Positions 11,519-20,761 of a stretch of DNA of 64,000 nucleotides are shown piece by piece. Position 1 is the stretch's first letter. The number at the start of each line of letters is the position of its first letter. The DNA is from Massilia eurypsychrophila. Its GTDB lineage: Bacteria > Pseudomonadota > Gammaproteobacteria > Burkholderiales > Burkholderiaceae_D. Under the pieces are notes generated by a model that saw nothing but the letters and a program-made list of their open reading frames with translations, did not search any database and was not told the DNA's origin. The DNA is taken from positions 236,313 through 300,312 of the forward strand of contig NZ_PDOC01000006.1 in NCBI RefSeq assembly GCF_002760655.1. Reading direction: 5' to 3'. The translations under genes and the position numbers were made by a program.

Positions 11519-11746
11519 CTAGCGGCCGGGGTCGAGGCGGCCGCGTATCCAGGCCGATACGAGCCGGTTGCCATCAACGATCAGGTGCATTGAACTGTTG
11601 CCGTTGTCATAAGTGCGGGAACATTGTCGAGTTCCATTGGCCTGAACGAAATAGTTTCCGCCGGCCACGCACCAGTTGACGTTGGCGACGGTCAGGCCCC
11701 GTTGCTCCAGACGCTGGCGCCCATGATTGGTGACGAAGAATGGCAT
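11519..11746 (-). CDS. DUF4258 small protein (possible toxin partner)
   Basis: A 75-residue basic protein starting MPFFVTNHGRQRLEQRGL. The His-x5-Arg/Gln-Arg-Gly opening (HGRQRLEQRG) and a later beta-rich segment (SMHLIVDGNRLVSAW) fit DUF4258, whose members resemble small mRNA-interferase-like folds. The conserved H and R residues are present. It precedes the DUF2283 gene by 35 nt, giving a toxin-first order. No palindromic operator is obvious upstream. The call as a toxin is inference. Confidence 0.6.
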   Translation of the reverse strand: MPFFVTNHGRQRLEQRGLTVANVNWCVAGGNYFVQANGTRQCSRTYDNGNSSMHLIVDGNRLVSAWIRGRLDPGR

Positions 11747-11929
11747 GATGCCCGCCTTCCGCTGGTAGCTGAATCAATATAGATCAACAAGAGCGGTCGG
11801 TAAAGGCGAAACAAGCAGATCCGCCTGGCGGCCACGCTGCGCTGTTTGATGCGCGCTCCGATTTGCTCGCATGTTCACAGTCAAGGGTGCGCCAAGCGCA
11901 GCCGGCGTGCCAGCTATTCGTGCTTAGCA

Positions 11930-13081
11930 TCACGTTTCGCGCCTGCTTGTGCTAATTGCCGCCGGCACGGGTTGCGCCTGCTTGCCTTGCTTCGCGCGGG
12001 GCTGCAGCGCCGCGGCCATTGCGACCAAGGTCAGCGTCACCCCTGCGGCCAGGGCGATCTTCAACGTCAGCGACAACGTCGACACCTGCGTCAGCAAAAT
12101 GTTGTTGAGGATCGCGGCGAGCACGAACAGTGCGACCGCCGCCACTGCCCACTTGCGCCCGCGCGTGGCGCTAAAGTGCTTGACGTCAGCAAGTACGAAC
12201 GGCGCCTGTGGATCGCTCTGGACGACATCGGCGGGACGCCAGCCGGTGCGGCGCCACCAGATCGCCAGCCGGTCGACGGGACGGCGCGCGCGGCCCGCAT
12301 CGCGCCACACATCGGCGAACCAGGAAAACTGCGCCCACACCGGGTTCCAGCTATGAAAGGGCTTGCGCACGCCATACACGCACGGTTCGGTTTCGTCGAC
12401 CCAGGTGCCGAACAGCCGATCCCAGATCATGAGGGTCGCGCCATAGTTGCGATCGAGGTAGATATCGTTGACGGCATGGTGGGCGCGGTGCGCGCTGGGC
12501 GTGTTGAGAATGCCTTCGATCAGCGGCACCTTGGCGATCATGCGCGTGTGGATCCAGAACTGGTAGAACTTGCTGAACGTGAGCACGGTGATGAATACTT
12601 CCACCGGGCAGCCCAGCAGCGCCAGCGGCAGGAAGATCGGCATATGGACCGTGTCCTGGAACGCGCCCTGGCGCAGCGCAGTGCTGAGATTGTATTCCTC
12701 GCTCTGATGGTGCGGCGAATGCACACCCCATAAAAAATTGATCTCGTGCGACCAGCGGTGCGCCCAGTAATACAGGAAATCGAGCAGCACGAAAAACATC
12801 ACCCACGTGAGCCAGTTGCCGGCGTCGAAATGCAGCAGCGCATAGCGCTGTTCGATGAAGGCGAACAGCAGCACGGCCGCCGCCTTGGTGAATACCTCCA
12901 CCGTCACGGTCCACACGCCGCAGCCGATGCTCGCCAGGCTGTCGGCGAGCGCGTAGGCAGGCACGCGGCGGCGGCGCGCGACCCACAGTTCGAGGGCGAT
13001 CAGGGCAAAGAAAACCGGCGTGGCGGCTGCCACCAACGCATTGTTATCGAGCATGGATTCATTTTCCCCGGAAGAACTCAT
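11930..13081 (-). CDS. Sterol desaturase / fatty-acid hydroxylase superfamily membrane protein
   Basis: A 383-residue membrane-bound di-iron enzyme candidate. Four to five hydrophobic segments surround the eight-His signature: HRWSHE (His-x3-His), HSPHH (His-x2-His-His) and AHRAHHAVND. These ligate the di-iron centre used for O2-dependent C-H hydroxylation of lipids. The arrangement resembles alkylglycerol-monooxygenase-like bacterial members. A C-terminal extension adds two more membrane segments. The substrate is unknown. An alternative start is the ATG nine codons in (13054). It stands alone, 183 nt from the DUF4258 gene. Confidence 0.85.
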   Translation of the reverse strand: MSSSGENESMLDNNALVAAATPVFFALIALELWVARRRRVPAYALADSLASIGCGVWTVTVEVFTKAAAVLLFAFIEQRYALLHFDAGNWLTWVMFFVLLDFLYYWAHRWSHEINFLWGVHSPHHQSEEYNLSTALRQGAFQDTVHMPIFLPLALLGCPVEVFITVLTFSKFYQFWIHTRMIAKVPLIEGILNTPSAHRAHHAVNDIYLDRNYGATLMIWDRLFGTWVDETEPCVYGVRKPFHSWNPVWAQFSWFADVWRDAGRARRPVDRLAIWWRRTGWRPADVVQSDPQAPFVLADVKHFSATRGRKWAVAAVALFVLAAILNNILLTQVSTLSLTLKIALAAGVTLTLVAMAAALQPRAKQGKQAQPVPAAISTSRRET

Positions 13082-13320
13082 GCAACGATAGCGTGTATTG
13101 GCGAAAAGTCAACCAATCATCGCCAGCGCAAGCTTGCTCCCCTTGTGAATGCGCATCCCAACATTGTGATTCGCCGCTAGCCTGTGTGCTGCGTTGCCTG
13201 GGCAGCGACCATGACGAAAAAGGGGAACAATATGGAACCGGCGCGACCGCTCAACAATCCAGCGGGGCGTCGATTGCGGGCGGTGGCGAACCGCCCTATG
13301 ATGGCGGCATGGAGCATCGC

Positions 13321-13677
13321 ATGACTGCCCTCGAGACGCGTTTCGATACCATCCTGCCGACTTTGGCAACCAAAGCGGATGTGGAAATATTGCGGGCCGA
13401 AATCGATACGTTACGGATATCCATGAAAGCAGATTCCGCGGCTATCCGAGCCGAACTCGAGAATACCGCATTGCGCATGGAAGTGAAGTTCCACGAACTT
13501 CGCGGGGACATGCACGAGATGCATGCCAGTATTAAAACGTGGATGTTGGGGACGGTGATCAGCATGACCGGCATCGTGCTTGCCGCCGTTGTCGCGATTA
13601 GCCAGATCCATCGGATCACCACGCCGGTTGCCGCCGCCCAACCGACGCACAACGCGGCTCCGGCAAGCCCCAGATAG
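13321..13677 (+). CDS. Small coiled-coil membrane protein, function unknown
   Basis: A 118-residue protein: a heptad-rich helix (about 5-65, with ALETRFDTILPTLATKADVE), then one membrane segment (about 75-100, MLGTVISMTGIVLAAVVAIS) and a short Ala/Pro tail. The form resembles small DUF1640/XhlA-like coiled-coil proteins, but no firm family is claimed. The ATG at 13321 has GGAG 6 nt upstream and overlaps, as ATGA, the stop of a 30-codon upstream frame (13232-13324) that has its own strong ribosome site. That suggests translational coupling. An in-frame ATG at 13309 is an alternative. Confidence 0.6.
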   Translation: MTALETRFDTILPTLATKADVEILRAEIDTLRISMKADSAAIRAELENTALRMEVKFHELRGDMHEMHASIKTWMLGTVISMTGIVLAAVVAISQIHRITTPVAAAQPTHNAAPASPR

Positions 13678-13693
13678 CGTCATCAGGCGCCAA

Positions 13694-14833
13694 TCAGCGC
13701 GCCTTGCTCAGCGATAGCGACGTCGGCCTCATCGCTGGCGTTTCTTTTCGCGCGTCGCCGCCATTGCTTGCTTCCCGCTCGAGTACCAGATGCTGTGCAG
13801 ACGTGCCGCCAGAAACGCCGAGTTCGTCGAACGCCTCCATCGCTTCGAGCAGAACCGCCTGCTGCGCATCCATGAACTTTCCGTACGCCGCGTCGAGCAC
13901 GAAGAACACCAGTTCAAATTCGAGCGCGTCCTGCGTCACTTTTTTAAGGTGGACGCGGTCGCAGCGCACACCCGGCTGGCGGGCGACAATCTCGCGCAGC
14001 ACGTCCGGCACCTGGCGCGCCAGCGCCGCGGGCGTGGCAGGACTTGCCATCAGCGAAATCTGCACGCGCCGGTTCGACATGCGCTTGAAATTGCGCACCG
14101 TGTTCTTCAGCAGCTCGGCATTGCCGATGACGATCTGCTCGCCGCTGTCGGCGCGGATGCGGGTGGTTTTCAAGCCGACATGCTCGACCTTGCCCGACAG
14201 GCCGGCCACGCTGATCGAGTCGCCGACCTCGAACGGCTTGTCGACCGCGATTGACAGCGACGCGAACAGGTCGCCCAGAATGTTCTGTGCGGCCAGCGCA
14301 ACGGCGATGCCGCCGATCCCCAAGCTGGCCACGAAGGCGGAAACGTTGATGCCGAGGTTCGACAGCATTGCCAGTCCGAACATGACCCACAGCGCGGTCT
14401 TGATCGCCCATACCACGAGCGTGTGGGCGACCGTCGCCGGCGCTTCGGGGTCGTCGGCATGACGGCGGAAATAGCGGCGCGCGGCGACGGTGATGGCGCG
14501 GTCGAGGTACAGCGCCAGCTGGGCGCCGAGCGCGATGAACCACAGGTGGCGCAGCCGCTCGTCCCACGGCGGCGCGAGGTCGAGCACGGTCAGGCCAATC
14601 AGCAAGGAAGTGATCAGGACGGCGATGTTGCTGGTGCGTGCGAGCGTTGCCTTCAGCAGTTCGGCGGCGGGACGGTCGGCCCTGGCGCCTTCGCCGAGCT
14701 GGCTCAGGTGGCGGCGGAACAATGCCACGGCGCCATGGATGACGATGAAGCTGACGACGGCTACTGCCAGCGCCATCAGCCAGTTGCCGGCATCGATGCC
14801 GGTGAATGGGTCGATGATTTTTTGCATGTTCAA
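13694..14833 (-). CDS. MscS-family mechanosensitive channel
   Basis: A 379-residue protein with four to five membrane helices, then the MscS pore helix and beta domain. The pore helix region (LGIGGIAVALAAQNILGDLFASL) has the Gly/Ala packing pattern of TM3. The beta domain follows (DKPFEVGDSISV, GKVEHVGLKTTRIR, NAELLKNTVRNF), with a mixed alpha/beta C-terminal domain after it. The family relieves turgor during osmotic down-shock at the inner membrane. Length exceeds E. coli MscS (286), with extra N-terminal helices. The tail after about 345 is low complexity. No operon partner is evident. Confidence 0.9.
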   Translation of the reverse strand: MNMQKIIDPFTGIDAGNWLMALAVAVVSFIVIHGAVALFRRHLSQLGEGARADRPAAELLKATLARTSNIAVLITSLLIGLTVLDLAPPWDERLRHLWFIALGAQLALYLDRAITVAARRYFRRHADDPEAPATVAHTLVVWAIKTALWVMFGLAMLSNLGINVSAFVASLGIGGIAVALAAQNILGDLFASLSIAVDKPFEVGDSISVAGLSGKVEHVGLKTTRIRADSGEQIVIGNAELLKNTVRNFKRMSNRRVQISLMASPATPAALARQVPDVLREIVARQPGVRCDRVHLKKVTQDALEFELVFFVLDAAYGKFMDAQQAVLLEAMEAFDELGVSGGTSAQHLVLEREASNGGDARKETPAMRPTSLSLSKAR

Positions 14834-15077
14834 ATTGAGGCCCCTTTACAAACAGATCTAAGCGCACACCAGGCCGCTTGCGTTCTGGGCGTAGCCTACA
14901 TGCTCAGCAATATGCGTGCAGAACTGTTCCGCGCTGCAACGTGAACAAAGCGTCAGCAGAGAGAACGATGAACAATGGGAAGAGACAACGCGAGCGCCAA
15001 CCTGGCGATACGCGACGTGCGCCGATTGAGCGCGTCGTCGAAACGGTAGACCATCGTGGTATGGAACCGCGTTTGGA

Positions 15078-15800
15078 TTACCCGCCGCGCTGTGGCGCCA
15101 TCTTGCGGACCCGTTCCTCCTGCTCGCGCACGGCCGAGCGCGTCGCCGTCAGCGCCCGGTCGATGCGCGCCTGGTCGAGCAGGCCCAGGCCGAGCGCGTC
15201 GAGCCGCACGGCGGCGCCGCCTAATCCGAGCGTGACGCAGCCGGCATGCAGCCGCTCGATGCGCGCGCGCGCCTCGCCCTGGCCGTCGCCGGCCAGCAGC
15301 GCCGCCAGCGCGGGGCTGGCCTCGGTCAGCTGGGTGTCGAAGCCGCCCAGGTACACCAGCAGGCGCGCGCCGTCGATGCCGAGCCGCTCCATGGTCACGC
15401 GCGGATCCTCGGCCTCCTCCACCAGGCCGGCCGCATGCGGGGCCAGGCCGGCCAGCTGCGCCAGTACCTGGTCGCGCTCGAACGGCTTGATGATGTAGCC
15501 GCCGGCGCCAAGGCCGTTTGCTTCGGCCATCGTCGCGTGGTCGCCAGCCGACGACGCCAGCACGAAGCGCATCGCCTCGAGTTCGGGATCGGCCTTGACG
15601 CGCGCCAGCAGCTCCATGCCCGACAGGTTCGGCATGCGCAGGTCGCAAAAGCAGATTCCCGGTCGCAGCCCGGCGCGCAGCTGGGTCCATGCATCCTCGC
15701 CGTCTTCGGCCTCGACCACTTCATACGCACCGCAGCTGTCGACCAGGTGCATCATCACCATGCGCGATACGACATCGTCATCCACCACAAGAACCTGCAT
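15078..15800 (-). CDS. Response regulator with C-terminal HPt-like domain
   Basis: A 240-residue protein. The receiver domain (1-125) has the acidic pair VDDD, phosphoacceptor Asp in FCDLRMPN and Lys in YIIKPFE. The C-terminal half (about 140-225) resembles an HPt fold, but where HPt domains have His-x-x-Lys-Gly it reads Glu-Arg-Leu-His-Ala-Gly (ERLHAGCVTLG). The phosphorylatable His therefore seems to be Glu. There is no DNA-binding domain. The ATG at 15800 has AGGAGA upstream. It lies 58 nt after the large hybrid kinase and is its likely partner. Confidence 0.85.
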   Translation of the reverse strand: MQVLVVDDDVVSRMVMMHLVDSCGAYEVVEAEDGEDAWTQLRAGLRPGICFCDLRMPNLSGMELLARVKADPELEAMRFVLASSAGDHATMAEANGLGAGGYIIKPFERDQVLAQLAGLAPHAAGLVEEAEDPRVTMERLGIDGARLLVYLGGFDTQLTEASPALAALLAGDGQGEARARIERLHAGCVTLGLGGAAVRLDALGLGLLDQARIDRALTATRSAVREQEERVRKMAPQRGG

Positions 15801-15858
15801 CGCTCTTCTCCTATTTTTACGGCCAGACGCTGCCGATTTATTATAACCACTGCCCGCC

Positions 15859-18800
15859 TCAGGTCGCGCCACCTTCGAACACGTCGAACAGCCGGCGCAG
15901 GCGCGGCAGCCCGGCGCCGATCACGTCCCATTCGCCCAGGTCCGCCGCCACTTCCAGCTCGCCGCACAACAGGTGCAGCTCCGTGGCGTCGAGGTAGGCG
16001 GCGCTGCCTTTTATGCCGTGCAGCAGGCGCGCCGCGGCGTCCTTGTCCGCTTGCGCGATCGCCTTGTCGAGGTCAGCGCGCCGCCCCGGCAGGTCGCCGG
16101 CGAAGGCTGCGCGCATCTTCGCTTTCAGGTCGGTGGTGCGGCGTCCGGCGTTCTGCGACACCGCCACCGCCAGCGGCGTCGGCCCGGTCAGCACGCCGAA
16201 CATCGCATCGAGTTCGGCCGAGCCGGGCACGCGCACCGGCGACACCGGCGCCATCGGCGCGAGCACAATGCCACGCCGCAGCTGGCGTTCGATGGCGCGG
16301 CTCAGGTGCGCGTGCAGCGCCGGCTCATCGATCGGCTTGGTCAGGAAATCGTCCATGCCGCAGGCCAGGTAGCGCGCCCGGTCTTCCTCGCTGGCGTTGG
16401 CGGTCAGCGCGATGATCATCATGTCGCGGTCCTGCACCGGCGCCTCCGGCGGGCCGCCGGCGCGGATGACGCGGGTGGCGCCGGCGCCGTCAAGTTCGGG
16501 CATGCGCCCGTCCATCAGGATCAGGTCATAGCGCGTGCGCGCGCAGGCGGCGACCGCCAGGCGGCCATTGTCGGCGATGTCGACCTGGTGGCCGAGTTCT
16601 TCGAGCATCATGCGGACGATGATCTGGTTGGTCGGGAAGTCCTCGGCGCACAGCACCTTCAGGCTGTGGCTGTGCGGCGCCAGCGGCGCCTGCGCCACCA
16701 CCACCGGTGCCACGCCGTCGGCCAGCGGCAGGACGAACGAGAAGGTGCTGCCGACGCCCTCTTCGCTGACGACGCTGATGGTGCCGCCCATCAGCTCGAC
16801 GAGCTGGCGGCAGATCGCCAGTCCCAGCCCGGTGCCGCCGTAGCGGCGCGTGGTGGTGCTGTCGGCCTGCTCGAACTTCTGGAACAGGCGCCCGAGCGCT
16901 TCGTCGGCGATGCCGATGCCGGTGTCGTGCACCGAGAAGCGGACCATGTTGATGCGCGGGCGGCGTGGATCCTTTGCCATCTGCTCGACCTGCAGGCGCA
17001 CGGCGCCGCGTTCGGTGAACTTGAAGGCATTGCCGACCAGGTTGACCAGCACCTGGCGCACGCGAGTCGGGTCGCCCACCACGAAGTGCGGCAGGTCTTG
17101 GGCGAGGTCGAGGTCGAAGTCGACGCTGTGGGCGGCGGCCTGCTCTTCGAACAGGCCGACCACGCTTTCGATGGCGCCGGCGAGCGCGAAATCGATGTTC
17201 TCGATGGTCAGCTTGCCGGCCTCGATCTTGGAAAAGTCGAGCAGGTCGTTGATGATTCCCAGCAGCGACTGCGCATTGGCCTGACCGCGCAGGATCTGTT
17301 CGCGCGTGGCGTCGTGCAGGCGCGGGTCGCGCAGTGCGAAGCCGAGCATGCCGATCACGCCGGCCAGCGGGGTGCGCATCTCGTGGCTCATGTTGGCGAG
17401 GAATTCGGACTTCTGGCGCGTGGCGTCTTCGGCCCGCTGCTTGGCCAGGCGCAGGCGCTCGTCGTTGTCCTGCAAGGCGCGGTTGGCCAGCGCCAGTTCG
17501 GCGGTATTGAGGCGCACCTGCTTTTCCATCTCCTCGAGCTGGCGGTAGGCGCGCGCGTTGTCGAGCGCCACCGCGGCGTGGGCGGCGAGCGTTTGCAGCA
17601 TGTCGAGGTGCACGCGGCGGTAGGCATTCTTCTCGACGCTTCGCACGCACAGCACGCCCATCACGCGCTCCTTGACGATCAGCGGCACGTACATCGCCGA
17701 CGCCGTCACCGAGAAGGCGCTGCCGTCGATGCGCCGCATCAGCGCCATCGCGTCGGGCGTGCCGGCGTTGACGTAGTTGTCGCACTCGGCCTCGAAGTCG
17801 TTGATGAACACTTCGCGCCGGTGCGTCAGGCACCATACGGCCAGCTGGTTCGGCTGGTCGAGCGCGCGGCTGTAGCGAAGCGTGCGCACGCCCTGGTCGA
17901 CGGCGAACGGGAACTCGATCAGGTCGAGGTCTTCGCGGTAGATGCCAATGCCGAAACTGCGCGCGTCCATCAGCTGGTGCACGTGGCGGTAGACCGTGCC
18001 CATGATGGTTTCCATGTCGAGCGTGGCGGTCATTTCGCGGCCGATCTCGGACAGGATCGAAATGTTGCGGTGCGCCAGTTCGACGTTCTCCTTCTGCAGT
18101 TCGACTTCCTCTTTCTGGCGTTCGGCGTCGAAGCGGCGCTGCTCGGCCTCGGCGCGCTGCGATTCGGCCTCGCCGCGGCGCAGTTCGAGCTCGAGCTTCT
18201 GGCGCTCGAGCAGGTGATTCTGCTGGCCGATTTCGGCGGTGCGCGCGCGCACCTGGCGCTCGAGCAGTTCTTTCTGGCGCCGCAGTCCGCTCATGCGGAA
18301 GCGGAAGGCGCCGAACGCGCTGCCCAGCACCAGCAGCGCGACGAGGGTGCGGAACCACCAGGTTTTCCAGAACGGCGGCAAGATCGTGATCGCCAGCGTG
18401 GCGCCGGCGCCGCTCCAGACGCCATCCTTGTTGGCCGCCTTGACGCGGAAGGTGTACTTGCCGGGGTCGAGATTGGTGTAGGTCGCAAAGCGCTTGGTGG
18501 CGTCGGTGAAGACCCAGTTCTCATCGAAGCCGACCAGCTGGTAAGAGAAGCGGTTGCGCTGCGGCGCGGCGTAATGCAAGGCCGAGAATTCGAGCGAGAA
18601 GACCGAATCGTCGGCGCCGAGGGTGATCTCGGCAGCGTGTTCGATCGGTCCCTTGACCAGATCCGGGTGGATTTGAGCGACCGGCTTATTAAAGATCTGG
18701 AAGCCGGTGATCACCGCGCGCGGGGCGATCAGGTTGTCGCTGATGGCGCGCGGATTGAAGCCGGTGATGCCGTTGAAGCCGCCGAAGTAGAGCGAGCCGT

Positions 18801-20760
18801 CGCGCCCTTTGAACGCCGAGCCGTCGAAGTAGGCGCCCTCGGTGGTGCCGTCGCCGGCGCTGTAGGTGCGCCATTTTCCGATCGACGGCGAGAAGCGCGA
18901 CAGGCCGGTGGTCGAGCTGATCCAGATGTTGCCGTCGTCGTCTTCGAGTATCGCCGCCACCGCATCGTCGGCCAGGCCGTCGGCCGACGTGTAGCGCTTG
19001 AACTTGATGCTGCCGCCGGCACCGACGACCATCTTGTTGAGGCCTCCGGCGGTGCCGACCCACAGGTCGCCACGGCGGTCCTGCATCAGGCAGTGCACTT
19101 CGTCGTGGCTGATGCTGGCCGGGTCGGCCGCGTCGTGGCGGAAATGGCGGAACGTGCCGCTGGCGCGGTCGAGCAGGTCGAGTCCATTGAAGGTGCCGAC
19201 CCACAGCTGGCCGCTGCGGTCTTCCAGGATCGGGCGCACGATGTTGTCGGCCAGGCTGCTGCTGTCGCCCGGCACATGGCGAAACGTCTTGACCTGGCGA
19301 CTGGCCAGGTCGACCCGGTGCAGGCCGGCGCGCGAGGCGATCCACAGCATGTCGGCGCTGTCGGCCAGCATGCCGCGCACGTTCTCGCCATCCGGGCTGA
19401 CGTTGCCCAGCGAGAGGCGGGTGAAGCGCCCGCTGGCCGGGTCGAGGGCGGACAGGCTGCCGGAGCGACCGCCGGTCCACACCATGCCGCGGCGGTCGCG
19501 CGCGACCGCGGTGACGGCCGAATCGGCCAGGCTGTCCGGATTGCCCGGGACGTTGCGGTAGACCGCCGAGTGGCCGGTGGCCGGATCGAGATGATTGAGA
19601 CCGTCGTTGGTGGCCAGCCACAGCTTGCCGGCGCCGTCGCCGGCGATCGCGCGCACCTTGTTGTCCGACAGTGTAGGCACGCTGCCGGCCAGCTTGACGA
19701 TGCGGGCGAAGCCGCCGCTGGCCAGGTCGACCCGGCTGGCGCCGGCATACCAGGTGCCGACCCAGAAAGTGCCGACGCGGTCGCGGTACAGCGACGAGAC
19801 GTAGTTGTCACCGAGGCTGTGGCTGTCGCCGGCCTGGTGGCGGAAGTTCGCAAAGCGCTGCGTTTGCGGCAGCCAGCGATACAGGCCGTCGTCGCGGCTG
19901 CCGGCCCAGATGGTCGCATCGGGATCCTGGAACAGCACCGTGATTTCGCCGCGCCCGACGCCTTCGGCCTTGCCCATCATGCGGCGCCCGGCCGGACCGG
20001 CCGACAGTTTCCAGTGTTCGAGGCCGGCCAGGGTGCCGATCCACAGCACCTGGTTGACGTCGACCATCAGCGAGCGCACGGTATTGAGCTGGGCGTCGCC
20101 AGCTGGCAGCGCGTGGTGCTCGAACGTGCTGGCGCCGCGCGCCATGCTGTCGAGCCCCTTGGCGGTGCCGACCCACAGCCGGCCCGTCCCGTCGAGCGCC
20201 AGCGCGTTGACCTGGTCGTCGGCCAGGCTGGAAGCGAGCGCGGCATCGTGGTGCCACACCTTGAAGGTGCCGGTCTTCATGTCGAAGTGCTGCAGGCCGT
20301 CGCCGGTGGCGATCCACAGGCCGTCCTTGCCGTCGTCGATCATCGTCTGGATATGCCGGCTGCCGTTGCCGCGCTTGCCCGATTCGTTGTGCTGGTAGTG
20401 GATAAAACTCTGGCTGACCGGGTCGAAGCGATCGAGGCCGCCATCGGTGCCGATCCACAGCCGGCCGGCGCGGTCGAGGTGCATCACGCGCACCCAGTTG
20501 TCGACCAGGCTGCGCGGGTTGCCCACTTCGTTGCGGTAGGTGGTGACGCGGTAGCCGTCGAAGCGCGACAGGCCGCTTTGGCTGCCGAGCCACATGAAGC
20601 CGTCGGCGTCCTGCACGATCGACAGGATCGATTCCTGCGCCAGGCCATGCTCGACGCTGAACTGCTCGAAGCGCAGGCTGCGCGCCGGCGCCGCCAGCGC
20701 GGCGCCGAACGCGCAGCACAGCAGCAGCAGGCAGAATAAGCGCAGCACGGCCAGGTTCAC
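15859..20760 (-). CDS. Hybrid sensor histidine kinase with two-component-regulator propeller
   Basis: A 1633-residue protein. A signal peptide (1-23) precedes a long periplasmic region of Reg_prop repeats (about 30-690, recurrent LWIGT/GLxxFD), built as two seven-bladed propellers. A Y_Y_Y domain ends near PGKYTFRVKAANKDGVWSG, followed by one membrane helix. The cytoplasm holds a coiled coil, a GAF domain, HisKA (NMSHEMRTPLAGVIG), HATPase (GTGLGLAICRQL), a receiver (LILMDGRMPE) and an intact HPt (LLHGIKGSAAYL). The start is GTG, 1 nt after the patatin stop. Such proteins often sense carbohydrates or surface contact; the ligand here is unknown. Confidence 0.93.
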   Translation of the reverse strand: MNLAVLRLFCLLLLCCAFGAALAAPARSLRFEQFSVEHGLAQESILSIVQDADGFMWLGSQSGLSRFDGYRVTTYRNEVGNPRSLVDNWVRVMHLDRAGRLWIGTDGGLDRFDPVSQSFIHYQHNESGKRGNGSRHIQTMIDDGKDGLWIATGDGLQHFDMKTGTFKVWHHDAALASSLADDQVNALALDGTGRLWVGTAKGLDSMARGASTFEHHALPAGDAQLNTVRSLMVDVNQVLWIGTLAGLEHWKLSAGPAGRRMMGKAEGVGRGEITVLFQDPDATIWAGSRDDGLYRWLPQTQRFANFRHQAGDSHSLGDNYVSSLYRDRVGTFWVGTWYAGASRVDLASGGFARIVKLAGSVPTLSDNKVRAIAGDGAGKLWLATNDGLNHLDPATGHSAVYRNVPGNPDSLADSAVTAVARDRRGMVWTGGRSGSLSALDPASGRFTRLSLGNVSPDGENVRGMLADSADMLWIASRAGLHRVDLASRQVKTFRHVPGDSSSLADNIVRPILEDRSGQLWVGTFNGLDLLDRASGTFRHFRHDAADPASISHDEVHCLMQDRRGDLWVGTAGGLNKMVVGAGGSIKFKRYTSADGLADDAVAAILEDDDGNIWISSTTGLSRFSPSIGKWRTYSAGDGTTEGAYFDGSAFKGRDGSLYFGGFNGITGFNPRAISDNLIAPRAVITGFQIFNKPVAQIHPDLVKGPIEHAAEITLGADDSVFSLEFSALHYAAPQRNRFSYQLVGFDENWVFTDATKRFATYTNLDPGKYTFRVKAANKDGVWSGAGATLAITILPPFWKTWWFRTLVALLVLGSAFGAFRFRMSGLRRQKELLERQVRARTAEIGQQNHLLERQKLELELRRGEAESQRAEAEQRRFDAERQKEEVELQKENVELAHRNISILSEIGREMTATLDMETIMGTVYRHVHQLMDARSFGIGIYREDLDLIEFPFAVDQGVRTLRYSRALDQPNQLAVWCLTHRREVFINDFEAECDNYVNAGTPDAMALMRRIDGSAFSVTASAMYVPLIVKERVMGVLCVRSVEKNAYRRVHLDMLQTLAAHAAVALDNARAYRQLEEMEKQVRLNTAELALANRALQDNDERLRLAKQRAEDATRQKSEFLANMSHEMRTPLAGVIGMLGFALRDPRLHDATREQILRGQANAQSLLGIINDLLDFSKIEAGKLTIENIDFALAGAIESVVGLFEEQAAAHSVDFDLDLAQDLPHFVVGDPTRVRQVLVNLVGNAFKFTERGAVRLQVEQMAKDPRRPRINMVRFSVHDTGIGIADEALGRLFQKFEQADSTTTRRYGGTGLGLAICRQLVELMGGTISVVSEEGVGSTFSFVLPLADGVAPVVVAQAPLAPHSHSLKVLCAEDFPTNQIIVRMMLEELGHQVDIADNGRLAVAACARTRYDLILMDGRMPELDGAGATRVIRAGGPPEAPVQDRDMMIIALTANASEEDRARYLACGMDDFLTKPIDEPALHAHLSRAIERQLRRGIVLAPMAPVSPVRVPGSAELDAMFGVLTGPTPLAVAVSQNAGRRTTDLKAKMRAAFAGDLPGRRADLDKAIAQADKDAAARLLHGIKGSAAYLDATELHLLCGELEVAADLGEWDVIGAGLPRLRRLFDVFEGGAT

Positions 20761-20761
20761 A

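Noticed and set aside
15973..20739. A 1588-codon open frame on the plus strand opposite the hybrid kinase
   Set aside because: It mirrors the GC-rich codons of the kinase, has no domain pattern, signal or ribosome site, and the minus strand encodes a complete multi-domain protein.
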